Source: an uncultured bacterium (GTDB lineage: Bacteria; Actinomycetota; Coriobacteriia; Coriobacteriales; Coriobacteriaceae). Taken from it: 48,117 nucleotides of DNA. The first letter of the stretch is position 1. The number at the start of each line of letters is the position of its first letter. The notes beneath the pieces are model-generated. The model worked only from the letters and a program-made list of their open reading frames with translations, searched no databases and was not told the DNA's origin. The stretch covers positions 1 to 48,117 of the forward strand of contig CAJMST010000017.1 in assembly GCA_905216145.1 (NCBI GenBank). The letters are read 5' to 3'. The translations under genes were made by a program, and so were the position numbers. Positions 15,415 through 24,180 of this stretch are shown here, piece by piece.

Positions 15415-17307
15415 ATGGGCAAGATTCTTGGTATCGACCTTGGTACTACTAACTCCGCTATGGCCGTTCTCGAGGGCGGTTCTCCGACCATTATCGTGAA
15501 CGCCGAGGGCGACCGCACCACCCCGTCCGTTGTGGGCTTCCGTGCCGACGGCGACCGCGTCGTTGGTAAGGCCGCTAAGAACCAGGCTGTCACCAACCCC
15601 AAGAACACCGTGTTCTCCATCAAGCGCTTCATGGGCCGCAAGTACTCCGAGTGCACCTCCGAGATCAAGACCGTGCCGTATGAGGTCAAGGAGGGCCAGG
15701 GTGGCCGTGCCGTCGTCGACATCGAGGGCAAGGATTACACCGCCGAGCAGGTGAGCGCCATGACGCTCGCGAAGATGAAGGCCGACGCCGAGAAGTATCT
15801 GGGCGAGACCGTCACCGACGCCGTCATCACCGTCCCGGCCTACTTCAACGACGCCCAGCGTCAGGCCACCAAGGACGCCGGCAAGATCGCTGGCCTCAAC
15901 GTCAAGCGTATCGTCAACGAGCCGACCGCTGCTGCTCTTGCCTATGGCCTGGACAAGCAGGGCACCGACCAGCGCATCCTGGTCTTCGACCTGGGCGGCG
16001 GCACCTTCGACGTCTCCATCCTCGACCTCGCCGACGGCGTGTTTGAGGTTCTGTCCACCTCGGGCGACAACCACCTGGGCGGCGACGACTGGGATCAGCG
16101 CGTCATCGATTGGATGGCCGATAAGTTCCAGCAGGAGAACGGTGTCGACCTGCGTCAGGACCCCATGGCCCTGCAGCGTCTGAAGGAGGCCGCCGAGAAC
16201 GCCAAGAAGGAGCTCTCCGCCGCCCAGCAGACCACCATCAACCTGCCGTTCATTACCATGAACCAGTCCGGCCCGCTGCACCTCAACTACACGCTGACCC
16301 GCGCCGAGTTCGAGAAGATCACCCGCGACCTGCTCGAGCGCTGCAAGCAGCCTGTCACCAACGCCCTGCGCGACGCCAAGCTTAAGCTCTCCGATCTGAC
16401 CGAGGTCATCCTCGTCGGCGGCTCCACCCGTATGCCCGCCGTCCAGGAGCTCGTCAAGACCATGACCGGCAAGCAGCCCAACATGTCCGTGAACCCCGAC
16501 GAGGTCGTTGCCGACGGCGCTGCCGTCCAGGGCGGCGTGCTCACCGGCGACGTCGAGGGCATCCTGCTGCTCGACGTTACCCCGCTGTCGCTGGGCGTCG
16601 AGACCATGGGCGGCATCATGACCAAGATGATCGACCGCAACACCACGATCCCGACCTCCAAGACCGAGGTCTACTCCACCGCTGCCGACAACCAGACCAG
16701 CGTCGAGATCAACGTGCTCCAGGGCGAGCGCGAGCTTGCCCGCGACAACAAGTCGCTCGGTAAGTTCCAGCTGACCGGCATCCCGGCTGCCCGCCGCGGC
16801 GTGCCGCAGATCGAGGTCACCTTCGACATCGATGCCAACGGTATCGTCAAGGTCTCCGCTAAGGACAAGGGCACCGGCAAGGAGCAGCAGATCACCATTT
16901 CTGGCTCTACCGCGCTTTCCGACGACGAAGTCGATCGCATGGTCAAGGACGCCGAGGCTCATGCCGAGGAGGACAAGAAGCAGAAGGAAGAGGTCGAGGT
17001 CCGCAACCAGACCGACAGCCTGTGCTACTCCACCGAGCAGACCCTCAACGAGCTGGGCGACAAGGTTTCCGCCGATGTGAAGTCCAAGGCCGAGGCCGCT
17101 ATCGCCGACGCCAAGAAGGCGCTCGAGGGCTCTGACGTCGAGGCTATCAAGGCCGCCGGCGAGTCCTTGCAGTCCGTGGCCTACGAGCTGGCCCAGGTTG
17201 TCTACGCCGACGCTCAGCAGCAGACCGACGGTGCCGCAGGCGCCCAGCCTGCCGACGATGATGTTGTCGACGCCGACTACGAGGTTGTGGACGACGAGGA
17301 CAAGTAA
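15415..17307 (+). CDS. dnaK: Chaperone DnaK (Hsp70)
   Basis: DnaK (630 aa) is the ATP-driven Hsp70 chaperone. The ATPase domain (1-365) shows GIDLGTTNSAMAV, EPTAAALAYGL and DLGGGTFDVSILDL; the substrate domain follows (LLDVTPLSLGVETMGG), then a helical lid and an acidic tail ending near DDEDK, where the EEVD motif is absent as normal in bacteria. The ATG is preceded by GAGAGGGA. It is the first gene of dnaK-grpE-dnaJ-hspR and is probably repressed by HspR through the operator at 15279. Codon use is strongly biased to GC-ending codons, as for a highly expressed gene. Confidence 0.98.
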   Translation: MGKILGIDLGTTNSAMAVLEGGSPTIIVNAEGDRTTPSVVGFRADGDRVVGKAAKNQAVTNPKNTVFSIKRFMGRKYSECTSEIKTVPYEVKEGQGGRAVVDIEGKDYTAEQVSAMTLAKMKADAEKYLGETVTDAVITVPAYFNDAQRQATKDAGKIAGLNVKRIVNEPTAAALAYGLDKQGTDQRILVFDLGGGTFDVSILDLADGVFEVLSTSGDNHLGGDDWDQRVIDWMADKFQQENGVDLRQDPMALQRLKEAAENAKKELSAAQQTTINLPFITMNQSGPLHLNYTLTRAEFEKITRDLLERCKQPVTNALRDAKLKLSDLTEVILVGGSTRMPAVQELVKTMTGKQPNMSVNPDEVVADGAAVQGGVLTGDVEGILLLDVTPLSLGVETMGGIMTKMIDRNTTIPTSKTEVYSTAADNQTSVEINVLQGERELARDNKSLGKFQLTGIPAARRGVPQIEVTFDIDANGIVKVSAKDKGTGKEQQITISGSTALSDDEVDRMVKDAEAHAEEDKKQKEEVEVRNQTDSLCYSTEQTLNELGDKVSADVKSKAEAAIADAKKALEGSDVEAIKAAGESLQSVAYELAQVVYADAQQQTDGAAGAQPADDDVVDADYEVVDDEDK

Positions 17308-17309
17308 TC

Positions 17310-18152
17310 ATGTCCGCTCGTAAAGCTCGCACGGAGGCGGCCGCCGTTGGTGCCGCCCCCGTTGACTCTGAGGAGAAGGACGTGAAGATTCCCGTAGAGG
17401 CCGCAGACGTTACCGAGGCCAACGAGGCCCCGGCCGCCGAGGCTGCCGAGAACCAAGTAGAGGATTCCAACAAGGAGGCGACGATGACCGAGGACGAGAT
17501 GGTGGAAGCCGCTATCCGCGCCGGTGAGGAAGCCGCCGACAACGACTTTAAGCTCAAGTTCGAGCAGGCCCAGAAGGAGCTTGCCGACGTGCGCAATGAG
17601 CTCGATGCTGCGGCAGAGGCTCAGAAGGCCGCCGAGGACAAGGCAAAGGACGCCACCGAGCGCACTGCCCGTCTGCAGGCCGACTGGGAGAACTTCCGTC
17701 GCCGCACCGCCAACGAGCGCATCGCCGAGCGCGAGCGCGCGACCGAGAAGCTCGTCACTGCGCTGCTGCCGGTGGTTGACGATATCGAGCGTGCAATCGA
17801 CCATGCCCGTAGCCAGGAGCTTTCCGACGATTTTAAGCAGTTCGTCGATGGCGTTGACGCGGTGCATGCCAAGCTGCTCGATGTGTTTGCGCACGAGGGC
17901 GTTGAGCCCATCGACCCCAAGGGCGAGGCGTTCGACCCGCTCGAGCACCAGGCCGTGGGGCGTGTCGAGGACGCATCGCAGTACGATGAGACCGTCAACG
18001 ACGTGTACCAGAAGGGCTACCGCATGGCGGATCGCATCCTGCGCTCCGCGATGGTGACGGTGACCTACGGTGGCGAGAAGCGCCCCGCACCGGAGCCCGA
18101 AGCGGCGCCCGAGGATGCTACGGCCGATACGGCCGAGAGCACCGAGGAGTAA
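17310..18152 (+). CDS. grpE: Nucleotide exchange factor GrpE
   Basis: GrpE releases ADP from DnaK. The long dimerising helix lies near residues 75-145, and the conserved head has DWENFRRRTANERI, LPVVDDIERAI, EGVEPIDPKGEAFDPLEHQA and VYQKGYRMADRILRSAMVTV. At 280 aa it is longer than usual (about 190-220) because of an acidic Ala-rich head. The ATG at 17310 is 2 nt after dnaK, but an internal ATG at 17484 has a much stronger site, AAGGAGG 5 nt upstream, and would give a 222-aa protein of normal size. Both may be used. A terminator follows its stop. Confidence 0.95.
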   Translation: MSARKARTEAAAVGAAPVDSEEKDVKIPVEAADVTEANEAPAAEAAENQVEDSNKEATMTEDEMVEAAIRAGEEAADNDFKLKFEQAQKELADVRNELDAAAEAQKAAEDKAKDATERTARLQADWENFRRRTANERIAERERATEKLVTALLPVVDDIERAIDHARSQELSDDFKQFVDGVDAVHAKLLDVFAHEGVEPIDPKGEAFDPLEHQAVGRVEDASQYDETVNDVYQKGYRMADRILRSAMVTVTYGGEKRPAPEPEAAPEDATADTAESTEE

Positions 18153-18157
18153 TTGAG

Positions 18158-18189
18158 AAGGGCCCCGGGGCAACACCCGGGGCCCTTTC
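18158..18189 (+). terminator. Terminator between grpE and dnaJ
   Basis: A GC-rich stem AAGGGCCCCGGG / CCCGGGGCCCTT with a short loop, followed by TTTCT, begins 6 nt after the grpE stop. It should reduce transcription into dnaJ, so DnaJ and HspR may be made at lower levels than DnaK or from another promoter. Confidence 0.8.
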
Positions 18190-18260
18190 TGACCTAGTGC
18201 CATATGAAAGCATGGGCCGCCGCCCGCATGGACGGCGGACGTAACAGGAGAGGAGCTACG

Positions 18261-19226
18261 ATGGCTGCAGGCAAAACCTTCTATGACATCCTGGGCGTAT
18301 CCAAGAGCGCCTCCGACAAAGAGATCAAGAGCGCGTTTCGCAAGCTCGCGCAAAAATATCACCCCGATGCCGGCGGCGACGAGGCCAAGTTTAAGGAGAT
18401 CAGCGAGGCCTACGAGACGCTTTCGGACGAGAAGAAGCGCAAAGAGTACGACCAGATGCTCATGTTTGGCGGCATGCCGGGCGCGGGCGGCGCGTATGGC
18501 GGCGGCTACGGTGCCGGCGCGGGCGCGAGCGGCTGGGGCGACATCTTCGACAGCATCTTTAGCGGCAACGGCGCCTGGGGCAGCGACTGGGGCTCGGGCT
18601 TTGCCGGGGCCGCGGGCACTGCCGGTGCAGGCGCGGGTCGCAACCGCGCACGCAAGGGCGGCGACCTGTCGCTGACCGTCGATGTGACGGCCGAGGACGC
18701 GTTTCGCGGCGTGACGCACAAGGTTACCTACCGCATTCCCTCGACGGGCGAGCAGCAGACCATTACGGTCTCGGTGCCTGCGGGTGCGGTCGACGGCGGC
18801 AAACTGCGCTACAAGCGTCGTGGCGAGTACGGCGTTGCCGGCGGCGAGCGCGGCGACCTGGTCGTGACCACGCACGTGGAGGAGCATCCGCTGTTTAAGC
18901 GCAAGGGTGCCGACGTGACCATGGAGGTGCCGATCTCGGTCTACGAGGCGGCGCTCGGCTGCACGGTTGATGTGCCCACGCCCGGCGGCGCGACGGTTCG
19001 TCTGAAGGTGCCCGCTGGCACCCAGACGGGCAAGAAGTTCCGCTTTAAGGAAATGGGGGCGCCCGACGTTAAGCACCGTGGCCGCACGGGTGCGCTGCTC
19101 GTCGAGATCAAGGTGCAGGTTCCCTCGAACCTGTCTGACGATGAGCGCGATGCCATGACCAAGCTGCGCGAGGCCGACACGCGCGATTATCGCGAGAAGG
19201 TCAACCGTTACAAGGCGACGTTCTAG
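18261..19226 (+). CDS. dnaJ: J-domain co-chaperone (DnaJ/CbpA type without zinc finger)
   Basis: A 321-aa Hsp40. The J domain (1-70) carries the HPD motif in KYHPDAGGDEAKFKEISEAY. A Gly-rich linker (about 75-135) follows, then the two C-terminal substrate-binding domains (SVPAGAVDGGKLRYKRRGEY, KVPAGTQTGKKFRF). No CxxCxGxG zinc-finger repeats are present, so it is a class B protein like CbpA rather than canonical DnaJ, though it occupies the dnaJ place of the heat-shock operon. The ATG at 18261 has GGAG 7 nt upstream; a reading that starts 57 nt earlier is less likely. Confidence 0.94.
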   Translation: MAAGKTFYDILGVSKSASDKEIKSAFRKLAQKYHPDAGGDEAKFKEISEAYETLSDEKKRKEYDQMLMFGGMPGAGGAYGGGYGAGAGASGWGDIFDSIFSGNGAWGSDWGSGFAGAAGTAGAGAGRNRARKGGDLSLTVDVTAEDAFRGVTHKVTYRIPSTGEQQTITVSVPAGAVDGGKLRYKRRGEYGVAGGERGDLVVTTHVEEHPLFKRKGADVTMEVPISVYEAALGCTVDVPTPGGATVRLKVPAGTQTGKKFRFKEMGAPDVKHRGRTGALLVEIKVQVPSNLSDDERDAMTKLREADTRDYREKVNRYKATF

Positions 19227-19298
19227 GGCGGTCGTGGCGCACGCCCGCGCCCGCGGGCTTATGATGGACGATAACGAGACGGAAAGGGGTCAGGTAGC

Positions 19299-19715
19299 AT
19301 GGCCGAGGACAATAGGAACAAACCGCTGTACATGATCAGCGTGGCGGCCGAGCTGACCGGCATGCATCCGCAGACTCTGCGCGTCTACGAGTCCAAGGGC
19401 CTGGTGAACCCCCAGCGCTCGGGCGGCAACACGCGCCTGTATTCGCGTGCCGATATCGAGCGCCTGGAGCTCATCAACCAACTGACCGACGAGGGCATCA
19501 ACCTCGCCGGCGTGGTGCGCATCCTCGATATGAAGGAGCGTGCCGAGGAACGTGAGCGCGAGAACGAAAAGCTCCGCGCCCGCGTGCGCCAGCTCGAGGA
19601 CGAGCTGCACGAGTACAAGATGCAGAAGAAGATCACCGCCCTGGCCCCGCGCGACGGCTCAGTCAACCCCGAGCAAGTCATGCGCAAGCTGCTAGGCGCG
19701 GGAACCGATCTTTAG
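19299..19715 (+). CDS. hspR: Heat-shock repressor HspR (MerR family)
   Basis: A 138-aa MerR-type regulator. The N-terminal winged helix (about 10-80) reads ISVAAELTGMHPQTLRVYES, then the MerR hallmark GNTRLYSRADIERL; a coiled coil (about 85-115) mediates dimers. In Streptomyces and mycobacteria HspR, helped by DnaK, represses dnaK and clpB. Its position after dnaK-grpE-dnaJ and the shared operator at dnaK and clpB support the same role here. It lies 72 nt after dnaJ. Confidence 0.94.
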   Translation: MAEDNRNKPLYMISVAAELTGMHPQTLRVYESKGLVNPQRSGGNTRLYSRADIERLELINQLTDEGINLAGVVRILDMKERAEERERENEKLRARVRQLEDELHEYKMQKKITALAPRDGSVNPEQVMRKLLGAGTDL

Positions 19716-19753
19716 TTACGGCGGCTCTACGACGCAAATCCTAACAATATGAG

Positions 19754-19811
19754 AGTGGATAATCTCCCACTTTTGGTCCGCTTGAGGGCTAGAAACGGGG
19801 GATTATCCACT
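19754..19811. repeat. Hairpin repeat after hspR (AGTGGATAATC type, family G)
   Basis: Arms AGTGGATAATCTCCC (19754-19768) and GGGGGATTATCCACT (19797-19811) pair with one mismatch around a 28-nt loop, followed by CCCATTTTTGG, so it may also end the hspR transcript. Just downstream, GGGGACGTTCCTTTTG (near 19832) and GGGACACTCCTTGCG (near 19859) belong to the GGGAC repeat type. I see no gene in 19716-20026. Confidence 0.75.
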
Positions 19812-20026
19812 CCCATTTTTGGCTGGCGCTTGGGGACGTTCCTTTTGCGCCGGCACTTTGGGACACTCCTTGCGCCAAGTCTGCCGGCCCTCGCCAGGCT
19901 CGTCTCTTACTTTACCGAGATAAAGTGAACGTGCAGATTCGTAACCCACTCGCAACTGTTCTATGGCACGATATTGAACGAATGTATGCTATGCGCCCGA
20001 GCCTTTCGGGCAGAGTGGGAGACAGT

Positions 20027-22327
20027 ATGGTTAAGCTGTACGAGGACGGCATCTACCTGTGCGGCGGCAGCGAGGTTGTGCCTGTGGCCGAGGCTGCCGA
20101 GCGCGGTATTACGCAGGCACCCGAGGATGCCAAGCGCGGCACCATCGCGTATTCGATCCTCCAGGCACACAATACGTCCGGCGACCCCGAGGCGCTCAAG
20201 ATTCGCTTCGACGCCATGGCGAGCCACGACATCACCTTTGTCGGCATCATCCAGACGGCGCGCGCCTCGGGGATGGAGCAGTTCCCGCTGCCTTACGTGC
20301 TCACCAACTGCCATAACTCGCTGTGCGCCGTGGGCGGCACCATCAACGAGGACGACCACGTCTTTGGCCTCTCGGCTGCCAAGAAGTACGGCGGCATCTT
20401 CGTCCCGCCGCACATCGCCGTCATCCACTCCTTTATGCGTGAGAACTTCGCCGGTTGCGGCAAGATGATCCTGGGTTCCGACTCGCATACCCGCTACGGC
20501 GCTCTGGGCACCATGGCCGTGGGCGAGGGCGGTGGCGAGCTGGCAAAGCAGCTGCTGCGTGACACCTACGATGTTGCCTATCCCGGCGTCGTTGCCATCT
20601 ACCTCACGGGTGCCCCGCGTCCCGGTGTCGGCCCGCACGACGTTGCGCTTGCCATCATCCGCGCCGTCTTTGCCAAGGGTTACGTCAAGAACAAGGTCAT
20701 GGAGTTTGTGGGCCCGGGCATCGCGAGCATGACGACCGACTACCGCAACGGCGTCGATGTCATGACCACCGAGACCACCTGCCTGTCGAGCATCTGGGCC
20801 ACCGACGAGGACACGCACGCGTTTTTGACCATGCACGGCCGCGGCGACGACTACCGCGAGCTCAAGCCCGCTGATGTCGCCTATTACGACGGCTGCGTTG
20901 AGGTCGACCTGTCGAGCATCAAGCCCATGATCGCGCTGCCGTTCCATCCTTCCAACGGCTTTGAGATCGACGAGCTCAACGAGAACCTCGAGGACATCCT
21001 GCATGAGGTCGAGCTCGAGGCCGCCAAGATCGGCGAGGGCAAGACGCACTTTAGCCTGCTCGACAAGATCGTCGACGGCAAGCTGCACGTGCAACAGGGC
21101 GTTATCGCCGGCTGCTCGGGCGGCAATTACGACTCCGTGGTCCAGGCTGCCCGCGTGCTCAAGGGCGCCAACACCGGCTGCGGCGAGTTCTCGCTGTCGG
21201 TCTATCCTACGAGCCAGCCCGTGGCACTCGAGCTTACGCGCCGCGGCTATATTTACGACCTTATGGAGGCCGGCGCGATTGTGCGCACGGCATTCTGCGG
21301 CCCGTGCTTCGGCGCCGGCGACACGCCTGCCAACAACGGCCTTTCGATCCGCCACACCACGCGCAATTTCCCCAACCGCGAGGGTTCCAAGCCGGGTAAT
21401 GGCCAGCTGAGCGCCGTGGCCCTGATGGACGCCCGCTCCATTGCGGCAACGGCTGCCAACGGCGGCGTCCTGACGCCGGCGACCGACCTGCCCGAGGAGA
21501 CTTGGGACGAGGCCTGCGAGTACACCTTTGACGACGCGCCGTACAAAAAGCGCGTGTACTGGGGCTTTGGCAAGGCGGAGCCTGCCGACGAGCTGGTCGA
21601 AGGCCCCAACATCAAGCCGTGGCCCGCGATGGAGCCCCTCGGCGACGACATCCTGCTCAAGGTGTGCTCCAAGATCATGGACCCGGTCACCACGACCGAC
21701 GAGCTCATTCCTTCGGGCGAGACGAGCTCCTTCCGCTCCAACCCTCTGGGTCTGGCCGAGTTTACTCTGAGCCGTCGCGACCCTGCCTACGTGGGTCGCT
21801 CCAAGGAGGTCGATGCGGTGGAGAAGCGCCGCGTTGCCGGTGAAGCCGCGGGCGACCTGGCGGCACTCGATGCTGAGCTTGCCAGCGTGTTTGAGGCACT
21901 GGCCGGCGCGGGTGTCACGGCCGATGCCAAGGCGACCGAGTACGGCTCTATGCTCTATGCCAAGAAGCCCGGCGACGGTTCCGCCCGCGAGCAGGCCGCG
22001 AGCTGCCAGCGCGTGATTGGCGGCCTGGCCAACATCGTCCACGAGTACGCCACCAAGCGCTATCGCTCCAACGTGATGAACTGGGGCATGGTGCCCTTCC
22101 AGATGGAGGCGGAGCCCAACTTTGAGGTGGGCGACTACGTCTTTGTGCCGGGTATCCGTGCCGCGCTCGATGGCGACCTGAAGAATATCGCTGCCTACGT
22201 GGTGCGTGCCGACGGTGCGGTTGAGCAGATTGAGCTCTACATTGCCGATATGACGGCAGAGGAGCGTGCCATCGTCAAGGCCGGCTGCCTGATCAACTAC
22301 AACAAGTTCAAGGCCGCTGCCGAGTAA
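20027..22327 (+). CDS. Aconitase-family hydratase (YbhJ-like)
   Basis: A 766-aa aconitase-superfamily hydro-lyase. Landmarks are TNCHNSLCAVGGT, GSDSHTRYGALGTMAVGEGG (substrate-binding DSHT), VIAGCSGGNYDS and AFCGPCFGAGDTPANNG; the Cys in GCSGG and the two in CGPC are the expected [4Fe-4S] ligands. The swivel domain with YRSNVMNWGMVPFQ is at the C-terminus. Overall it looks more like the YbhJ branch than citrate-cycle aconitase, so the substrate is uncertain. I chose the ATG at 20027 (MVKLYEDGIYL) because GGGAG lies 6 nt upstream; an earlier in-frame start at 19925 would add 34 residues without family support. It seems monocistronic. Confidence 0.88.
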   Translation: MVKLYEDGIYLCGGSEVVPVAEAAERGITQAPEDAKRGTIAYSILQAHNTSGDPEALKIRFDAMASHDITFVGIIQTARASGMEQFPLPYVLTNCHNSLCAVGGTINEDDHVFGLSAAKKYGGIFVPPHIAVIHSFMRENFAGCGKMILGSDSHTRYGALGTMAVGEGGGELAKQLLRDTYDVAYPGVVAIYLTGAPRPGVGPHDVALAIIRAVFAKGYVKNKVMEFVGPGIASMTTDYRNGVDVMTTETTCLSSIWATDEDTHAFLTMHGRGDDYRELKPADVAYYDGCVEVDLSSIKPMIALPFHPSNGFEIDELNENLEDILHEVELEAAKIGEGKTHFSLLDKIVDGKLHVQQGVIAGCSGGNYDSVVQAARVLKGANTGCGEFSLSVYPTSQPVALELTRRGYIYDLMEAGAIVRTAFCGPCFGAGDTPANNGLSIRHTTRNFPNREGSKPGNGQLSAVALMDARSIAATAANGGVLTPATDLPEETWDEACEYTFDDAPYKKRVYWGFGKAEPADELVEGPNIKPWPAMEPLGDDILLKVCSKIMDPVTTTDELIPSGETSSFRSNPLGLAEFTLSRRDPAYVGRSKEVDAVEKRRVAGEAAGDLAALDAELASVFEALAGAGVTADAKATEYGSMLYAKKPGDGSAREQAASCQRVIGGLANIVHEYATKRYRSNVMNWGMVPFQMEAEPNFEVGDYVFVPGIRAALDGDLKNIAAYVVRADGAVEQIELYIADMTAEERAIVKAGCLINYNKFKAAAE

Positions 22328-22342
22328 CGCACTTAATTGTCC

Positions 22343-22416
22343 GCCCGGGGCTTACCCTTTCCCGCCCGCTCACGCGCTTCGCGAGGGTTGCGTTCGGGAA
22401 AGGGTAAGCCCTGGGC
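22343..22416. repeat. Large hairpin after the hydratase gene
   Basis: Two 22-bp arms, 22343-22364 and 22395-22416, contain GGCTTACCCTTTCCCG and its complement and differ at one base. The loop has its own small stem. There is no T-tract directly after it, so it is more like a REP-type element or an mRNA 3' stabiliser than a terminator. Confidence 0.75.
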
Positions 22417-22473
22417 TACATTTCTGCGTTCTCGTTGGGTCTTGAGGGACGCCAATAAATAGACTTGCTTGAT

Positions 22474-22505
22474 GCCGCCTCTGTTAATGGGGCGGCTTCT
22501 TTTTG
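22474..22505 (+). terminator. Terminator downstream of the hydratase gene
   Basis: Stem GCCGCC / GGCGGC with a 11-nt loop followed by TTCTTTTT. It probably ends the transcript of the aconitase-family gene. Confidence 0.7.
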
Positions 22506-22511
22506 TCGAAA

Positions 22512-22546
22512 ACCACCACAAAGGGAACAGGCGCCTTTGTGGTGGT
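22512..22546. repeat. Hairpin repeat D1 (ACCACCACAAAGG arms)
   Basis: A 35-bp element with 13-bp arms ACCACCACAAAGG / CCTTTGTGGTGGT and a 9-nt loop. Two more 35-bp copies are at 23380-23414 and 24184-24218. The loop is in the opposite orientation to those of the other two. Confidence 0.9.
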
Positions 22547-22600
22547 GGGGAACGAGCTCGATGTTGTTGTGATTGTTGAGCGGTATGTTAATGAGCGTCT

Positions 22601-23269
22601 CTACAGGATTTCATCTGGGCTGGCGGGCTTGGTTGTTTTGGGGATGCCGAGTTTGGATGACGCGAAATCGTCAACATTGTCCTTAATTCCGTCTTTGGTG
22701 TAGACAGTGACCATATAGGTGCTGTGTCCGAATTCGCCCTTGTCGCGTGTTGCCCAGGCATCCCAGTAGGCGGCCCCGTTTCGCCCTTTGATTTTTCCGA
22801 CACGGCGGAGTTCTGTTCGCTTTAATTTCCGGTTGCTATAGATGGTTCGACCGGCTTCCGCGGTGAGCCCGCACTGTCCAAGCAGCTTGTCGAGGACTTG
22901 GTTCATGTGGCGCTCATCGGTGTTTGGTGCGTAGTCGTAGGCGAGGGTGATGGAGTCGAGTGGCTGGTCGTCGATCAGATAGTTTAGCGCCTGAGGTTCA
23001 AGGCAGAAATAGGGGGAGCATCCGTCGACCTTGCCGAGCAACGGTAACTTGGACTGCCAACTTCCGGTGGGAATTGCATATTCGTAGAACACGCCACGGC
23101 AGACAAAGGAGAGCGAGGTGGCACGCGAGCCGGCGTCGATCATCCCGCAAAGATCGAAGGGCGAGGCGATACCAAAAGAAAAGGGCGTGATGACGATAAG
23201 GAAGAGCATCACGATGGGTATGGCGAAAATGGTAATGACGTTGCGACCGGTGGAATGAGACGGCTTCAT
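22601..23269 (-). CDS. Membrane-anchored protein of unknown function
   Basis: I do not recognise this 222-aa protein. After a short basic start (MKPSHSTGRN) a hydrophobic segment at about 10-35 (VITIFAIPIVMLFLIVITPF) would anchor it, with the rest outside. The exterior part has five or six Cys (FDLCGMID, SFVCRGVF, DGCSPYFC, GQCGLT), possibly disulfide-linked, and a conserved-looking AYWDAWATRDKGEF near the end. The ATG at 23269 has GAGGAG 5 nt upstream. It is divergent from the unknown gene at 23465, and D-type hairpins stand on both sides. GC content is lower than in neighbouring genes, which may point to recent acquisition. Confidence 0.7.
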   Translation of the reverse strand: MKPSHSTGRNVITIFAIPIVMLFLIVITPFSFGIASPFDLCGMIDAGSRATSLSFVCRGVFYEYAIPTGSWQSKLPLLGKVDGCSPYFCLEPQALNYLIDDQPLDSITLAYDYAPNTDERHMNQVLDKLLGQCGLTAEAGRTIYSNRKLKRTELRRVGKIKGRNGAAYWDAWATRDKGEFGHSTYMVTVYTKDGIKDNVDDFASSKLGIPKTTKPASPDEIL

Positions 23270-23379
23270 ATGCGCTCCTCGAGACAAAGATCTGTTGAGG
23301 ATAGGCAGAAATGGATATGTTCAGAGAACAATTCAAGTTTAATCTCATGGCGCGAGATGGTCGACCGTTAGCGTCGAAA

Positions 23380-23414
23380 ACCACCACAAAGGTGCCTGTC
23401 CCCTTTGTGGTGGT
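23380..23414. repeat. Hairpin repeat D2 (ACCACCACAAAGG arms)
   Basis: The same 13-bp arms as D1, loop TGCCTGTCC. It shares the upstream word GTCGAAA with D1. It sits in the divergent promoter region between the two unknown membrane proteins. Confidence 0.9.
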
Positions 23415-23464
23415 GAGGAGCGCGCGGCTTCTTTTGGTAATAGTGTTAGCTGGCGGTATCATTA

Positions 23465-24175
23465 GTGCAGGTGGCGAAGGTTTGCATTGTGGGGTGTTTT
23501 GCCGTGAGCCGTTTTGCCCGTATTGGATTGATTGTTTTGGCGCTTGCGATCACCGTGGTTGGCATGGGCGCTGTCGGCATGGCGTTTCTGCCTGCTGCGG
23601 TGACGGAGCCGGTGGTCAAGCCTGTGATTCAATCTGTCGAACTTCTGACCGGCGACGACAAGCCTGAGACCATTACCGTTGATTTTGATGAGCAACCGGC
23701 TGCGCTTGGCATTAGTAATTATCCACATATTCAGCTTGGGGCCATGCGCTATACCACGGATACAAGCCTGATCGATAGGACGTCCGAGCTACTCAAGGGC
23801 AAAACATTTAAGCGTTGGTACGGATATGCGTCCTATCGGGCAAAAGCGAACGACATGGTTGGCGGATGCCACTCTTCTATCGAGCTGGACACTGCAAACG
23901 GCGCAAAGTTATGTGATGTCTCGTACGATCCGGGCTACGAGGGCAATGAGGGTCCGGGCATCTACATCATGGACGGCGATGTTGCCTATGTCATGGAGGG
24001 CGACCAGACCGAGCTCAACGATTTTATGGGTCAGTGTATCCAAGATGCCTATAAACAGACCTGCTTGCCTGACCCGCAGACTGCACGCGATAGTGGGTCT
24101 GCCCGTACATGGCTGTTCGAGGATGAGATGCCCTGGACCGTCGAATCGGGAAGTACGGGTTCGGCGAAGGAGTAG
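23465..24175 (+). CDS. Exported or membrane-anchored protein of unknown function
   Basis: This protein of up to 236 aa is not one I recognise. A hydrophobic helix (about 19-44: IGLIVLALAITVVGMGAVGM) is followed by an extracytoplasmic domain with AMRYTTDTSLIDRTSELLKG, YGYASYRAKAND, a pair of Cys (GGCHSS, AKLCDV) and a later pair (GQCIQD, QTCLPD). The open frame begins at a GTG at 23465; a GTG at 23507 before the basic segment SRFARIG is an equally plausible start, so the first 14 residues are uncertain. It has no close similarity that I can see to its divergent neighbour, but size and layout are alike. Confidence 0.65.
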   Translation: MQVAKVCIVGCFAVSRFARIGLIVLALAITVVGMGAVGMAFLPAAVTEPVVKPVIQSVELLTGDDKPETITVDFDEQPAALGISNYPHIQLGAMRYTTDTSLIDRTSELLKGKTFKRWYGYASYRAKANDMVGGCHSSIELDTANGAKLCDVSYDPGYEGNEGPGIYIMDGDVAYVMEGDQTELNDFMGQCIQDAYKQTCLPDPQTARDSGSARTWLFEDEMPWTVESGSTGSAKE

Positions 24176-24180
24176 AGACC

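Noticed and set aside
15412..16962. Long antisense open frame opposite dnaK (516 aa)
   Set aside because: It is the shadow of a highly GC-biased gene; the product is Val/Gly/Leu/His-rich with no domain, and dnaK is certain.
19961..22042. Antisense open frame opposite the hydratase gene (693 aa)
   Set aside because: Low-complexity shadow of the real gene.
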